Assembly (NCBI GenBank): GCA_016710075.1
Contig: JADJLO010000002.1
Span: 62,001 to 126,000, forward strand
Length of the DNA: 64,000 bases
Direction of reading: 5' to 3'
DNA from: Acidobacteriota bacterium
Lineage (GTDB): Bacteria > Acidobacteriota > Blastocatellia > RBC074
Part shown: one piece after another, positions 23,850 to 35,735 of the stretch
Numbering within the stretch: the first letter of the stretch is position 1
Layout: each line of letters begins with the position of its first letter
The notes under the pieces: generated by a model
The model's database searches: none
Told to the model about the DNA's origin: nothing
Seen by the model: only the letters and a program-made list of their open reading frames with translations
Translations under genes and position numbers: made by a program

Positions 23850-24752
23850 GTGAAAATTAAATCCTTTATTACCCTGGTTTTTTTGTGTGCGGTGATTTTG
23901 GTAGTTTCAACCAGTGCGCAGGCGCAGCTATCAGAGACGGCTGCCTGGGCTTCGACGCTGCGTTATCGCATTGTGCCCAATGTGACATACATTACGGCAA
24001 ACAACTTCGATGCGAAGTTGGATATCTACACGCCGCAGGGAGTCGCGGCCCCTGTTCCCACGCTGATCTACATTCATGGAGGAGGCTGGGTCGGAGGCAA
24101 CAAGGAGGGCGCGTTACTGAATATTCTTCCCTATCTTGAAATGGGATGGGCTGTGGTGAATGTTCAGTACAGGCTTGCGCGGATCTCGCTTGCTCCGGCA
24201 GCAGTCGAAGATTGTCGCTGTGCTCTTCGCTGGGTTATTCGAAATGCGAAGGAGTACAATTTCGATGTCAACAAGCTCGTTGTATCGGGGCATTCAGCCG
24301 GAGGGCATCTGTCGCTGACTACGGGTATGTTGCCCGCTTCAGCCGGGCTCGATCGCGAGTGTTACGGCACGGAAGATCTCAAGGTGGCCGCGATCATCAA
24401 CTGGTTTGGGATCACCGACGTTAACGACCTGCTCGAAGGGCCGAATTTGAAATCGTATGCGGTTCAATGGTTGAGCAGCCTGCCTAATCGCGAAGATGTC
24501 GCAAAACGGGTCTCGCCGATCCATTATGTCCGTGCCGGATTGCCTCCAATCCTGACGATTCACGGTGACGCCGATCCGACCGTGCCTTATGCTCATGGCG
24601 TCAAATTGCACGAAGCGCTCACTAAAGCGGGCGTGCCTAACCAGCTTCTGACGATTCCCGGCGGCAAGCACGGCGGATTTACGAAGGAAGAGAGTCTGAA
24701 GATTTTCGCAGCCATTCAGGAATTCCTGAAGAAACAGGGGATCACAAAGTAG
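23850..24752 (+). CDS. Secreted alpha/beta hydrolase, HSL/BD-FAE-like esterase
   Basis: 300 aa with a signal peptide (cut near residue 26). The oxyanion motif HGGG is at 76-79 and the nucleophile elbow GHSAGG at 147-152 (Ser149). The expected acid and His are in HGDADPTVPY and GGKHGGF near the end. It resembles feruloyl/acetyl esterases and the kynurenine-formamidase-like group that act on carbohydrate or lipid esters. GGGAGG lies before the GTG start (23850). Next gene starts 31 bp later. Confidence 0.88.
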   Translation: MKIKSFITLVFLCAVILVVSTSAQAQLSETAAWASTLRYRIVPNVTYITANNFDAKLDIYTPQGVAAPVPTLIYIHGGGWVGGNKEGALLNILPYLEMGWAVVNVQYRLARISLAPAAVEDCRCALRWVIRNAKEYNFDVNKLVVSGHSAGGHLSLTTGMLPASAGLDRECYGTEDLKVAAIINWFGITDVNDLLEGPNLKSYAVQWLSSLPNREDVAKRVSPIHYVRAGLPPILTIHGDADPTVPYAHGVKLHEALTKAGVPNQLLTIPGGKHGGFTKEESLKIFAAIQEFLKKQGITK

Positions 24753-24783
24753 GTTTGCAGATTTTTGGAGCCGGAAGGAAATT

Positions 24784-26442
24784 ATGAAAACAGCACATTT
24801 GATTCGAGCGTCAATAACAGTCATCGCCCTGGCCATGCCGGCGCTGGCTCAGGACAATACGCAGGTTTGCCACACGCCAATCGTGACCAAGGCCTCGACT
24901 GCAAAGGCGGTCATGAACGAAGGATACGGCAAGGTCAATTTCAAAGTGACGACCGGTTCTGCGGAAGCACAGGCATTTTTTAACCAGGGGCTGGCTCTGC
25001 TGCATTCATTCTGGGCCTACGAAGCGGACAAGTCATTTGAGCGTGCGGCGCAGCTCGACCCGGAATGTGCCATGGCGCAATGGGGAATTGCGATGGCTGC
25101 GGTCAATGACGTCCGCCGCGATCAGGCGATCAAGCGGGCCAAAGAGCTTCTCGCGAAAGCAAGCGATCACGAAAAGCTATACATCTCCGCGGTTGAAGCC
25201 CGCTACCTCGGCGAAAAAACAAATGTGCAGAATAACGGGTTTCTCGGCGCGAGTGAGCCTTACAAGCAGGCTTTGAGAAAGATCGTCGCTCTCTATCCGC
25301 AGGACAATGAAGCCAGGCTTTTTCTGGCGCTGGCTTTGATGTCGGGGTATGAGCGTGATGGAACGCCGCGACCGGGGACGATCGAGGCCGTCTCGTTGCT
25401 GCAGAATGTTCTGGCAAAGGATTCGAATCATCTGGCCGCGCATCATTACATGATCCACGCGACTGAATCGGGCAGGCGCCCCCAGGATGGAGTCCCCTCT
25501 GCGGATGTTTACGGTTCGCTCGCTCCGAAAGTCGGCCACGCAGTCCACATGCCCGGCCACACCTATGTTCATGTGGATCGATGGGATGATGCCGCCCGGG
25601 CCTTTGAGGGATCAGCGGAGGTCGATCGCGCCTACATCCGCGACAACAAGGAAACGACCGATCACGCCGCCGGCCCGTATGGCCACAATGTTCATTTCCT
25701 TTCCATGGTCTACGGTTATCAGGGCCGCTATCGTGACGCTCTTAAGGCCGGCCTTGAACTGCTCGACGCGACTAACAAACCGGGTGAGGAGAAATCCAGA
25801 ACGGCATTCGAAGGACGCATTTCAGTCATGCGCACCCTCGTGCGATTCGAAAAGTGGGATGAGATCCTCAACGGCACGCTTCCGAATGAAGGTCAGTTCG
25901 AGACTTTCAAAGCATGGCGTTATTACGCCGAAGCTCTGGCCAAAGCAGGCAAGGGCGATCTGGCCGGCGCTCGCACACATCTCGATCTGCTCGAACGCGA
26001 GATCGCATGGGTCAAGGACAGATTCTCGAAATTGAAAGACATTCCGCAGGCCGCGAGGCAGAAACTTCAGATGCGCGCTCTGGATGTCACGCCATATGAT
26101 ATCCGCTCCCGCATTCTGGCTCGCGAGGGCAAGGCGGAAGATGCCCTGGCAATGGTCAGAAAAGCCATCGAAGAAGAGATCAAGCTGGGTTATTCCGAGC
26201 CGCCGCTCTACCCGGTTCCAATGGAAGAAGTGGCCGGCAAACTCGCCGTCGATTTGAAGCGCTGGGCTGAGGCAGAAGAGTTCTTCCAGGCCGCACTCGA
26301 TCGCGATCCCGGCAGCGGACGCGCCTACCTCGGCCTCATGCAGGCTCAGCAGGCCCTGGGCAAGGACGCCGCCGCCCGTGACTCGTACGCCAAATTCGTC
26401 AAGGCATGGTCAAAGGCCGATACCGATCTGACCCGGAAATGA
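24784..26442 (+). CDS. Secreted tetratricopeptide-repeat protein
   Basis: 552 aa with a signal peptide (cut near residue 22, ALAQD). An N-terminal segment GSAEAQAFFNQGLALLHSFW is followed by TPR-like helices through the middle, including HYMIHATESGRRPQDG and GHAVHMPGHTYVHV with several histidines, and by canonical TPRs at the C-terminus (about 440-540). This layout is common in uncharacterised exported proteins of soil bacteria. The His-rich middle could bind metal. GGAAGGA lies before the ATG. Likely co-transcribed with the esterase 31 bp upstream. Confidence 0.8.
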   Translation: MKTAHLIRASITVIALAMPALAQDNTQVCHTPIVTKASTAKAVMNEGYGKVNFKVTTGSAEAQAFFNQGLALLHSFWAYEADKSFERAAQLDPECAMAQWGIAMAAVNDVRRDQAIKRAKELLAKASDHEKLYISAVEARYLGEKTNVQNNGFLGASEPYKQALRKIVALYPQDNEARLFLALALMSGYERDGTPRPGTIEAVSLLQNVLAKDSNHLAAHHYMIHATESGRRPQDGVPSADVYGSLAPKVGHAVHMPGHTYVHVDRWDDAARAFEGSAEVDRAYIRDNKETTDHAAGPYGHNVHFLSMVYGYQGRYRDALKAGLELLDATNKPGEEKSRTAFEGRISVMRTLVRFEKWDEILNGTLPNEGQFETFKAWRYYAEALAKAGKGDLAGARTHLDLLEREIAWVKDRFSKLKDIPQAARQKLQMRALDVTPYDIRSRILAREGKAEDALAMVRKAIEEEIKLGYSEPPLYPVPMEEVAGKLAVDLKRWAEAEEFFQAALDRDPGSGRAYLGLMQAQQALGKDAAARDSYAKFVKAWSKADTDLTRK

Positions 26443-26460
26443 GAATAACGAAACAGGGGA

Positions 26461-26628
26461 AGACAAGATTACGAAACAGACGAAATAAACGAAACAGACG
26501 AAAAAAATTTTAGAGGGTTAATTAACCAATCTTTCAGATGGTATCTCCAAATGAAACGACGTTTTACCCATTTTTCCCCTCGAAATTTTTTCGTCTGTTT
26601 CGTAATCTGTCTTTGCGTGATCTTGTCT
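26461..26628. repeat. CGAAACAGA-type palindromic element (family A, copy 1)
   Basis: The left arm has a 9-bp period (CGAAACAGA, CGAAATAAA, CGAAACAGA). Inner stem 26490-26510 pairs with 26583-26602, and outer AGACAAGATTACG (26461-26473) pairs with 26616-26628 with one mismatch. The centre (about 72 bp) is not shared with other copies. It fills the gap between convergent genes, where it could end transcription from both sides. Confidence 0.8.
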
Positions 26629-26634
26629 TTTGTC

Positions 26635-27462
26635 TTACTGTGAGTTGAAGTCGGTGGCCCGCCGAAAGGCTTCAACCGTCTTGCCGTCCTTCTTCGTTCC
26701 GCGGCCTTTGAGATATTCCACGAGCTTCCCTAAATCTTTAGAATCCCAATCGGGACGGTATTTGTTGATCGAAGGTTCGAACTGGCTGACGTGTTTGGTG
26801 ATGGCTTTGATCTTCTGGTCAACCACGCTGGAGATGTCCACCCAATAATTGGCTTCGGTGGCGGAGTAATAGAACATGATCAGCGGGACTTTGTAAGGCT
26901 TGAGCCCGTCAACCAGCAGATGGTCGGGATAGTAGAGATGGAACTCCGCCGCGCGAATCGCATCTGCCGTGTTGAATCCGGCCATGCGATGATCGGTCTT
27001 GTGCCAGCGTTCGTACCATTCGCCCGGATCAACGCTGAAAACCACGTCGGGACGATGCTGACGAATCAGCTTTGCCGCCTGGCCGCACAAAGCTTTTGGT
27101 TCGGCGTATTCCAGTTCACCGTCGTTATAGCCCATCCAGATGATGTTGGTTTTTGGAATGCCAATGACCTCCATCGCGTCTTCTTCTCCAGCTTTGCGAC
27201 TGCGAGCCAGGCGCTCGCTGGTCATCTCGAGATCGAACGAGCCTTTGTTGTCGTTTGTGTAGATGACTACGATGATCTTGTTGCCGTTCTTTGCCAGTAA
27301 TGCCAGAGTGCCACCGCAACCGAAGACGTCATCGTCGGGATGCGGCGTGAAGACCATGATGGTCTTGCCGCGCCACTGTTCGACCCTCTCCTGGGCGATC
27401 ACTGATCCCGAGGAAATTACCGCAACCCACAAAACCATAGTGCCGATCAACGTTCGTTTCAT
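26635..27462 (-). CDS. Secreted PIG-L/LmbE-family deacetylase
   Basis: About 275 aa from ATG 27462, which has AAGGA 9 nt upstream; a nearer ATG at 27477 only overlaps the previous stop. Signal peptide to about residue 24. The zinc motif HPDD is at 41-44, with DDEVFGCGGTL-like context and the third ligand region near YYPDHLLVDG. Family members remove acetyl groups from GlcNAc-type substrates. Last gene of a tight minus-strand operon behind two ceramidase-like genes (11-bp gap). An exported form implies an extracellular amino-sugar or amide substrate. Confidence 0.88.
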   Translation of the reverse strand: MKRTLIGTMVLWVAVISSGSVIAQERVEQWRGKTIMVFTPHPDDDVFGCGGTLALLAKNGNKIIVVIYTNDNKGSFDLEMTSERLARSRKAGEEDAMEVIGIPKTNIIWMGYNDGELEYAEPKALCGQAAKLIRQHRPDVVFSVDPGEWYERWHKTDHRMAGFNTADAIRAAEFHLYYPDHLLVDGLKPYKVPLIMFYYSATEANYWVDISSVVDQKIKAITKHVSQFEPSINKYRPDWDSKDLGKLVEYLKGRGTKKDGKTVEAFRRATDFNSQ

Positions 27463-27473
27463 ATCAATTCCTT

Positions 27474-28820
27474 TCATTGTTCCGGCTTGTCCCTGAGCAT
27501 CCCGAGGAGCCGGTAGATCTGGATCAGGCCGCGATCGACCATGCGTTCGCCGGCCCCGACTTCGACTCTGGTTGTGATGGTATCCGCACCGTAGCCGCCC
27601 GCTGCGGCATCACGGATCGTTGGGAAGTAGGCGATGTAGCCGTTGGTGTATCCGGTCATAAAAGTCGCAGGAAGCGGGGATCGCTGTTTGAGCGAAAGCT
27701 GCAGGCCTACGAATGGTTCGCCCGGCAGCCCGACGATCGCAATTTTGCGGTTGATCACGAGTGTCGTCACCGGCGCCATGAGCGGATCGTTGAGATAACG
27801 CCTGTATCTGGTGATGATGTTCGGGCCGTATGCTTTGACCAGCATGCCTTTGAGTTTTTCAGGGTCCCATCTGTTCTTGAAGCTCATCTCTTCAGAAATG
27901 ATCGAGATTTCCGGTGCGGCCGCTGGCTCCGTATTGATAGTCCGGCTGACGCGGACGACTTCACGGCCTATCTGACGGCCGACGCGTCGCATCTCTTCGT
28001 CGGCATTCTCCTTGAGCGGGGTCTTGTCGAGCATTGGATTGATATCGCCGGGCGCGCCCTGAAGAAAGAAGCAGACGGGTTTGTTGTCAAAGCTTTCTTC
28101 AACCAGTCTGGCCATCTCACCCGGATAATCGGCCGAGTAGCGAAGGTTGTCGGGGCCGAAGACCACGGGATGGCAGGCGTAGTTGACTAAGATCGCCATC
28201 GGGATTCCCTGGGAATCGTCGACGCGGATGACGCCGACTGCCGGATCGATCGGGTATGTCGTCTGACCAGTGCTGTTGCGCCACAGCATCTTTACGGTTC
28301 CGTCGGTCTGAACCAGTCGCCGGTTGTGGCCGATTATCGTCTGACCGTAACCGGTGCCGATGCGGGCAGGCTTCATACGGCTGCGGGCCTCTCCAATCGC
28401 CTGAGAAATCCTGTCGAGTGCGCGACGCTCCCATTCGGGAAGGGTGTCATTCTCGTAATCCTCGTCGATGACCGGTCCCGAATGCGTATGCGAAGCGATG
28501 AAGATCACGTCGCTGATCCGGTGTTCGCGGCGAACCCGCTCCCTGACCAGATTCATCTGCGCCTGTCCGAATGTCCGCCCCAGGTCGAGCGTCACCAGCG
28601 CCACGGCGCTCCTGCCGTCATCAAGAACCAGTACGCGGGCATAAAGCGGATCGAGCGTCGAGACCGCAGGCCCTGTCCGGTTCGAATATCCCCAGAGTTC
28701 CACGCCTGGAGACGGCGTAATATCGGCGCGCGATACACCCGCCGTCAGACTTCGCGTTTGTGCCGCAACCGCCAGAGCTGAAACGGTCAGCAGAAATATT
28801 ATCGAGATAATTCTGGTCAT
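27474..28820 (-). CDS. Secreted neutral-ceramidase-like amidase (paralogue 1)
   Basis: 448 aa with a signal peptide (cut near residue 21). It matches the N-terminal catalytic domain of neutral/alkaline ceramidases and lacks their C-terminal domain. It has AGVSRADITPSPGVELWGY, the zinc HxH in ASHTHSGP near 111, and the further His in NYACHPVVFGP. The ceramidase nucleophile motif GDVSPN is here GDINPM, so the usual Ser is Asn; a true ceramidase reaction is therefore doubtful. A homologous gene precedes it by 14 bp. Confidence 0.82.
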   Translation of the reverse strand: MTRIISIIFLLTVSALAVAAQTRSLTAGVSRADITPSPGVELWGYSNRTGPAVSTLDPLYARVLVLDDGRSAVALVTLDLGRTFGQAQMNLVRERVRREHRISDVIFIASHTHSGPVIDEDYENDTLPEWERRALDRISQAIGEARSRMKPARIGTGYGQTIIGHNRRLVQTDGTVKMLWRNSTGQTTYPIDPAVGVIRVDDSQGIPMAILVNYACHPVVFGPDNLRYSADYPGEMARLVEESFDNKPVCFFLQGAPGDINPMLDKTPLKENADEEMRRVGRQIGREVVRVSRTINTEPAAAPEISIISEEMSFKNRWDPEKLKGMLVKAYGPNIITRYRRYLNDPLMAPVTTLVINRKIAIVGLPGEPFVGLQLSLKQRSPLPATFMTGYTNGYIAYFPTIRDAAAGGYGADTITTRVEVGAGERMVDRGLIQIYRLLGMLRDKPEQ

Positions 28821-28834
28821 AGATTTTTGTTGCG

Positions 28835-30115
28835 CTAATTAACCGAGGGCTCACCTTTGAGCTTGCCCAGAAATTGAAAAATTTTGACGATGGCGCGGTC
28901 GACCATCGACTCACCGGCTCCAACCTCGAGTCGTGTGTTGTAGCCGGCGCCGTAACCGCCCTCCACGGCGGCGCGAATGGTTGGAATGTATCCGACCCAT
29001 TCGCCTCCCGCGCTGTAGGTGTAGCCGAAAAGAAAAGTGTTGGGTATCTCGGACTTATCGCGCAAAGCGATCTGCAGATCCACGAAAGGCTCGCCGGGCA
29101 TTGTGGCAATGGCTATGTCGTTGTTGATCATGAGAGTCGTCAGTCCCGCTCGGACTTTCTTCCGATCATCCCATCGATCGCGGTATTCGACGACCTCTGA
29201 AGCCGCTTTAATCGCGGCATTGGGTGCCGCTTTGGGTTTGAGTCTGCGGGTCACTTTCAAAGCCTCTTCAGCCAGCGCCAGCCCCATCTTCTCCGCTTCT
29301 CCAAACCCGTTCTGACTGACAGGCTGCTTGTCGAGATAAGGATTGATGTCTCCCGCGCCTCCCTGAATGAAAAGGCAGAGGGCGCCGGGGAAATCCTTTT
29401 CGATTTTGCGGGCCATGTAGCCGGGATAGTCCGCCGAGATGGCTAAGTTGTCCGGGCCGAGGATCACCGCGTGGCAGGCATAATTGACCAGTACGGCGCG
29501 GGGAGTCCCCGTCTGATCGTCGATCCGGATGACTCCAACGGTCGGGTCAATCGGACTTGTCGGAACCTTTTCGGCATTGCGCCAGAGCATGGTCGTTTTG
29601 CCCGATTCGTCAACTTTTCTGCGGTTGTGGCCAAGATAGATCTCACCGCTGCCGGCGGCAATGCGGGCTGGGAACATCTTTGCGGATGCCTCCTCAATGG
29701 CGTTGATAATCCTGTCCTCTGTCCCCGCAAACCATGATTTGTCGGAACTCGGCCAGCTTTTGTCCTCCCACGTGAGCGGCCCGGAATGGGTGTGTGAAAC
29801 CGATATCAGTACATGATCGGCCAGCCCGCGCTCTCTGGTGATTCTGACAATACGCTCGGATGGAAAAGAGCGCAGATCACAGGCTACTATCGCAACGGTC
29901 GTTCCTCCGGCTCTGAGCACGACCACGGTCGCATAGAGCGGGTCGTGGACGCCTTTGGATGGTCCCGGCCGGAAGTTATAGCCTCCCATCGCATAGCCGG
30001 CAGGAGGCGTTATTTCCACACGCCCAACGCCGGCGCTCAGATCGCCCCCCTTTGCTAACCCTCCGGATGCCAGACAGAGAAACGTCGTCATCAGGACGAG
30101 CCGGAAAATATTCAT
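28835..30115 (-). CDS. Secreted neutral-ceramidase-like amidase (paralogue 2)
   Basis: 426 aa with a signal peptide (to about residue 22). It is a paralogue of the downstream gene: AGVGRVEITPPAGYAMGGYN, SHTHSGPLTW, NYACHAVILGPDNLAISADY and GGAGDINPYL. The nucleophile position is again Asn instead of Ser, so the change is shared and not a sporadic mutation. The C-terminus ends GAGESMVDRAIVKIFQFLGKL, matching the other copy. First gene of the three-gene operon. Probable tandem duplication with later divergence. Confidence 0.82.
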   Translation of the reverse strand: MNIFRLVLMTTFLCLASGGLAKGGDLSAGVGRVEITPPAGYAMGGYNFRPGPSKGVHDPLYATVVVLRAGGTTVAIVACDLRSFPSERIVRITRERGLADHVLISVSHTHSGPLTWEDKSWPSSDKSWFAGTEDRIINAIEEASAKMFPARIAAGSGEIYLGHNRRKVDESGKTTMLWRNAEKVPTSPIDPTVGVIRIDDQTGTPRAVLVNYACHAVILGPDNLAISADYPGYMARKIEKDFPGALCLFIQGGAGDINPYLDKQPVSQNGFGEAEKMGLALAEEALKVTRRLKPKAAPNAAIKAASEVVEYRDRWDDRKKVRAGLTTLMINNDIAIATMPGEPFVDLQIALRDKSEIPNTFLFGYTYSAGGEWVGYIPTIRAAVEGGYGAGYNTRLEVGAGESMVDRAIVKIFQFLGKLKGEPSVN

Positions 30116-30187
30116 TACTTTCAGCTCCTCAATTCGATCGTTCGATTTTTTTGTTTTGGTGAAACTTCTGAAGAAGGAAAAAACTGC

Positions 30188-33154
<2,967 letters not shown>

Positions 33155-33448
33155 TTATCTTTTTGTTCTCCAATCTCCAGAGAGGCTGGCGAGTCAATAA
33201 TTTAAAGACTGGTTGTTAAAGTTTATCAGCAACTATTGTTCCAGCTTTATTCTGACGGCCGGGAACCGGTTTGAAATGGTTCTGTTCGCGCTTATTTCCT
33301 TCATTTTCAACAAATTGGTCTTTACGGTGTTGAAAAAGATCCAGGTTTGATCGGCCTATTTGGTTCATAAATTTGAATATGAGATTTCGAAATATGGATT
33401 TTTTCCAAAAAACCGTATTCAATTCCTGATCTCAATTCCTGATCATCT
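33155..33448. other. Intergenic region upstream of the kinase gene
   Basis: 294 bp between the kinase start and the end of the broken TonB-receptor gene, AT-rich at the right end. No terminator-like hairpin or credible gene was recognised. Confidence 0.3.
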
Positions 33449-35284
33449 CTACCACCTGAAAGCGACGCCGCCCCTGAGCGACCTTCTCGAACTTGCCGCC
33501 AGGATCTGATTCAGACCGTCCTCCGCGCCTCTGGTCTGATCGAGCAGATTTCGAATATCGACCAGAGCCTGCCAGCGAACGGGCAATCCGAAATTCGGCA
33601 GATCCTGTGTCACATAGATATTGATATTCGGATCGTAGACGCTCATGCGTCCGGCAAATGGATCAATAGCGAAGACCACAGCCGACGGAGAGAACCTGAT
33701 GACGGTTGAAATATGAGTTCCGGTCTCATGCGTGAAATCGAGATCGATCTTCGCTGTGGCTACCTGGAAATAGCCCCCTCTGAACATCCGCGCCGGAGTC
33801 AGCATGTCGTGCGAACCCGAATTGAATTTCGACCCTCGCCCGAGACTGACGCCGACTGAGGCGGACAGGTGATCGCCGAGGCTGCGCTTGTACATCAGCC
33901 GCGCTCCGCGGGCGGCTCCATTCATGGCGATGATCTGATGAGCGACCTGCTGGAATGCCATCTGGGTGTCGGGAGAGGCTTCCAGCGGAAGTGCAAGGAT
34001 GCCGACTCCATGGCCGGAAACAATGTCATAGAAGGCGGAAGCTTCGATCGAGGACTCGCCATTGCCGAAAATCTTTTCAATGCCCGTTTCATAGCGCCGG
34101 CTTCGGTCATGAACCGGCCTGTCTGTAAAAGCTATCTCGGGCGTCGTGGTCTCAAAACCGGCCTGAATGTTTTCAGTGTTGAAACTCTCCAGAGATTGTT
34201 GCCTCTGGTTGACGGCCGTCGTGATTCCGGCATTTATCCGGGTTCTGGCTGTCGGAGAATACTGAACCGCAAATCGCGGCAGGAAGCTGTCGCTTTGTCT
34301 GAAATTCGGGCTGATGAAGCGGGAATAGTCGAATCCGTAGATGACCAGCAGCGGCTGGAAAGCCTGTCATGATCCTGTCGCCGAGACCGAGACCTGATCG
34401 AGTGACACCTGCCCCAAAGGATTGACCGATTTATTGTCATTGCCGGCAAAAGTCGTCAGCCTGGCATTTGCAGTTGCCGTCGGATCGGGGTTCCTCCCTC
34501 CGAAAGCGATTTGCCCGTAACCGAAGATGGCGGTCACCTGATGCCTGTCTGACGGTCGCATCGAAGCAATCGCCGAGAATCTCTGCGGAGCGATGAAGCC
34601 GGCCCCGCGCTGGCCGATCAACGCCATTTCCAGGTTGTTCCCAAATGTGCCGGAAACCGCGAAATTTGCGCCATACGAATCGGATCCGGAACTGCCGCCC
34701 GGTCCGTTTGAGCTGGAAGCAATGAACTGAGCCATGCCGTGAAAGGTCGGCTTGGGCGAATTGAGCCTGTTTTCGAGGCGGGCCGCCAGTGATTCGTTGA
34801 CGGGGACCGTGTCGCTGGTGGAGTCTTCACGAAGATTCAATACATGACGCGGCACGCTGCGAGCCACCCAGCGATAGTCGTCGCTGTCGCCACGCTTGTC
34901 GACCAGCGTGTCCGTGCGTCTGAGAGCGAAGTCGTAGGTCACTCTGACCGGCCGATCAAGGTTGACCCGAGTGAGCATCGAGGCGAAACCTTCTGCCGCA
35001 GCCCGGATTCGATAGATCCCCGGCACGATATTCACCGAGAACCTGCCCTTGTTATCGGTCTTGATGCTTCTGATCTCCTTGCCGCGCGGCTGAGATTCGA
35101 GCAGCGAAACTAAGGCTCCAGCCAGTGGCAGGCCGTGCTCGTCCCTGACGCTGCCCGTGATCATGGCAAACGCAGGAGATGCCTCGACTATTCCTGAATA
35201 CTGGCCGCTCCCCGGCTGTGTTGATGTGAACGCAAGCGTACTCATCAGGCAGCCGGCTATCAGAAGATTTACCGCTGTTTTCAT
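33449..35284 (-). pseudogene. TonB-dependent-receptor-like protein split by an in-frame TGA
   Basis: The frame from 35284 is open for 305 codons, stops at TGA (34367-34369), and continues in the same frame without another stop to 33449, about 611 codons in all. The N-terminus has a signal peptide and a carboxypeptidase-regulatory beta domain (MITGSVRDEHGLPLAGALVS, about 41-125), as in acidobacterial TonB-linked outer-membrane proteins. After the stop the reading resumes QAFQPLLVIYGFDYSRFISP with outer-membrane strand patterns, ending in FRW. TGG to TGA would explain the stop. TGA is a normal stop in neighbouring genes, so recoding is unlikely. Also shorter than typical family members. Confidence 0.7.
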
Positions 35285-35618
35285 AAGTCTTCCACCTCTC
35301 GTTTGCCTGCCTGCCGGGAAACGCCCGATCCGGCTGTTGCAAAGGGTTAAAAGGAGGCTTTGATGGGGGTAGTTTTACTATCTCGATTTTTTCGTTTTCT
35401 ATATCCCAGTGCTTGCATGCTTATCATGACAATCCGCATGCAATAAAGCTCGTCAGATTTTCGTTTAATGGCAGGTGCGTGTCAAGGCAAATTCAGGGCT
35501 AATGCTTGCCAGAAAAAGCCCACGAAAAGTAACGTAATTGCTCGCCATTTGAGGGCCTCCGTTGCGGAAAGTATTCAGTTTTTGTTGCAATGGGCTCTGG
35601 GCCCTCTTTTTTGGTTGA

Positions 35619-35680
35619 GGGGGGGGGGGGGGGGGGCGGGGCCTGGGGCGGGGCCGGGGCGGCCGGCCGGGGCGCCGCGT
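35619..35680. other. 18-G homopolymer followed by GGGGC-rich tract
   Basis: Eighteen consecutive G's (35619-35636) run into about 45 bp of almost pure G/C (GGGGC and GGCC words), quite unlike the AT-rich surroundings. It could fold as a G-quadruplex. A sequencing artefact (no-signal bases read as G at a read end and carried into the assembly) is at least as likely. Confidence 0.6.
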
Positions 35681-35690
35681 CGGTATCGGT

Positions 35691-35717
35691 AAAAGTTCAA
35701 GGTTTAAAGTTCAAAGA
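35691..35717. repeat. TTTAAAGTTCAAAG-type repeat (family B, copy 1)
   Basis: GTTCAAGG, TTTAAAGTTCAAAG words of the family seen again near 41.4, 46.8, 51.7 and 53.8 kb. Only one arm is visible here; the other may be lost at the poly-G tract. Confidence 0.5.
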
Positions 35718-35735
35718 GGAGTTGCCGTTGCCGAG

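Larger units (their letters stand above)
35285..35735. other. Intergenic region with poly-G tract and small inverted repeat
   Basis: 451 bp without a credible gene. It holds the leader of the TonB-like gene, a perfect 8-bp inverted repeat TTGCATGC/GCATGCAA (35413-35420, 35436-35443), a weak GC hairpin followed by six T's near 35592-35612, the G tract described separately, and a family B repeat at 35691-35717. Confidence 0.5.

Noticed and set aside
26469..26675. Small minus-strand gene between the TPR and PIG-L genes
   Set aside because: It consists mainly of family A repeat translated by chance.
34367..34369. Selenocysteine or UGA recoding
   Set aside because: TGA is an ordinary stop in many neighbouring genes, no SECIS-like hairpin is evident, and TonB-linked proteins are not known selenoproteins.
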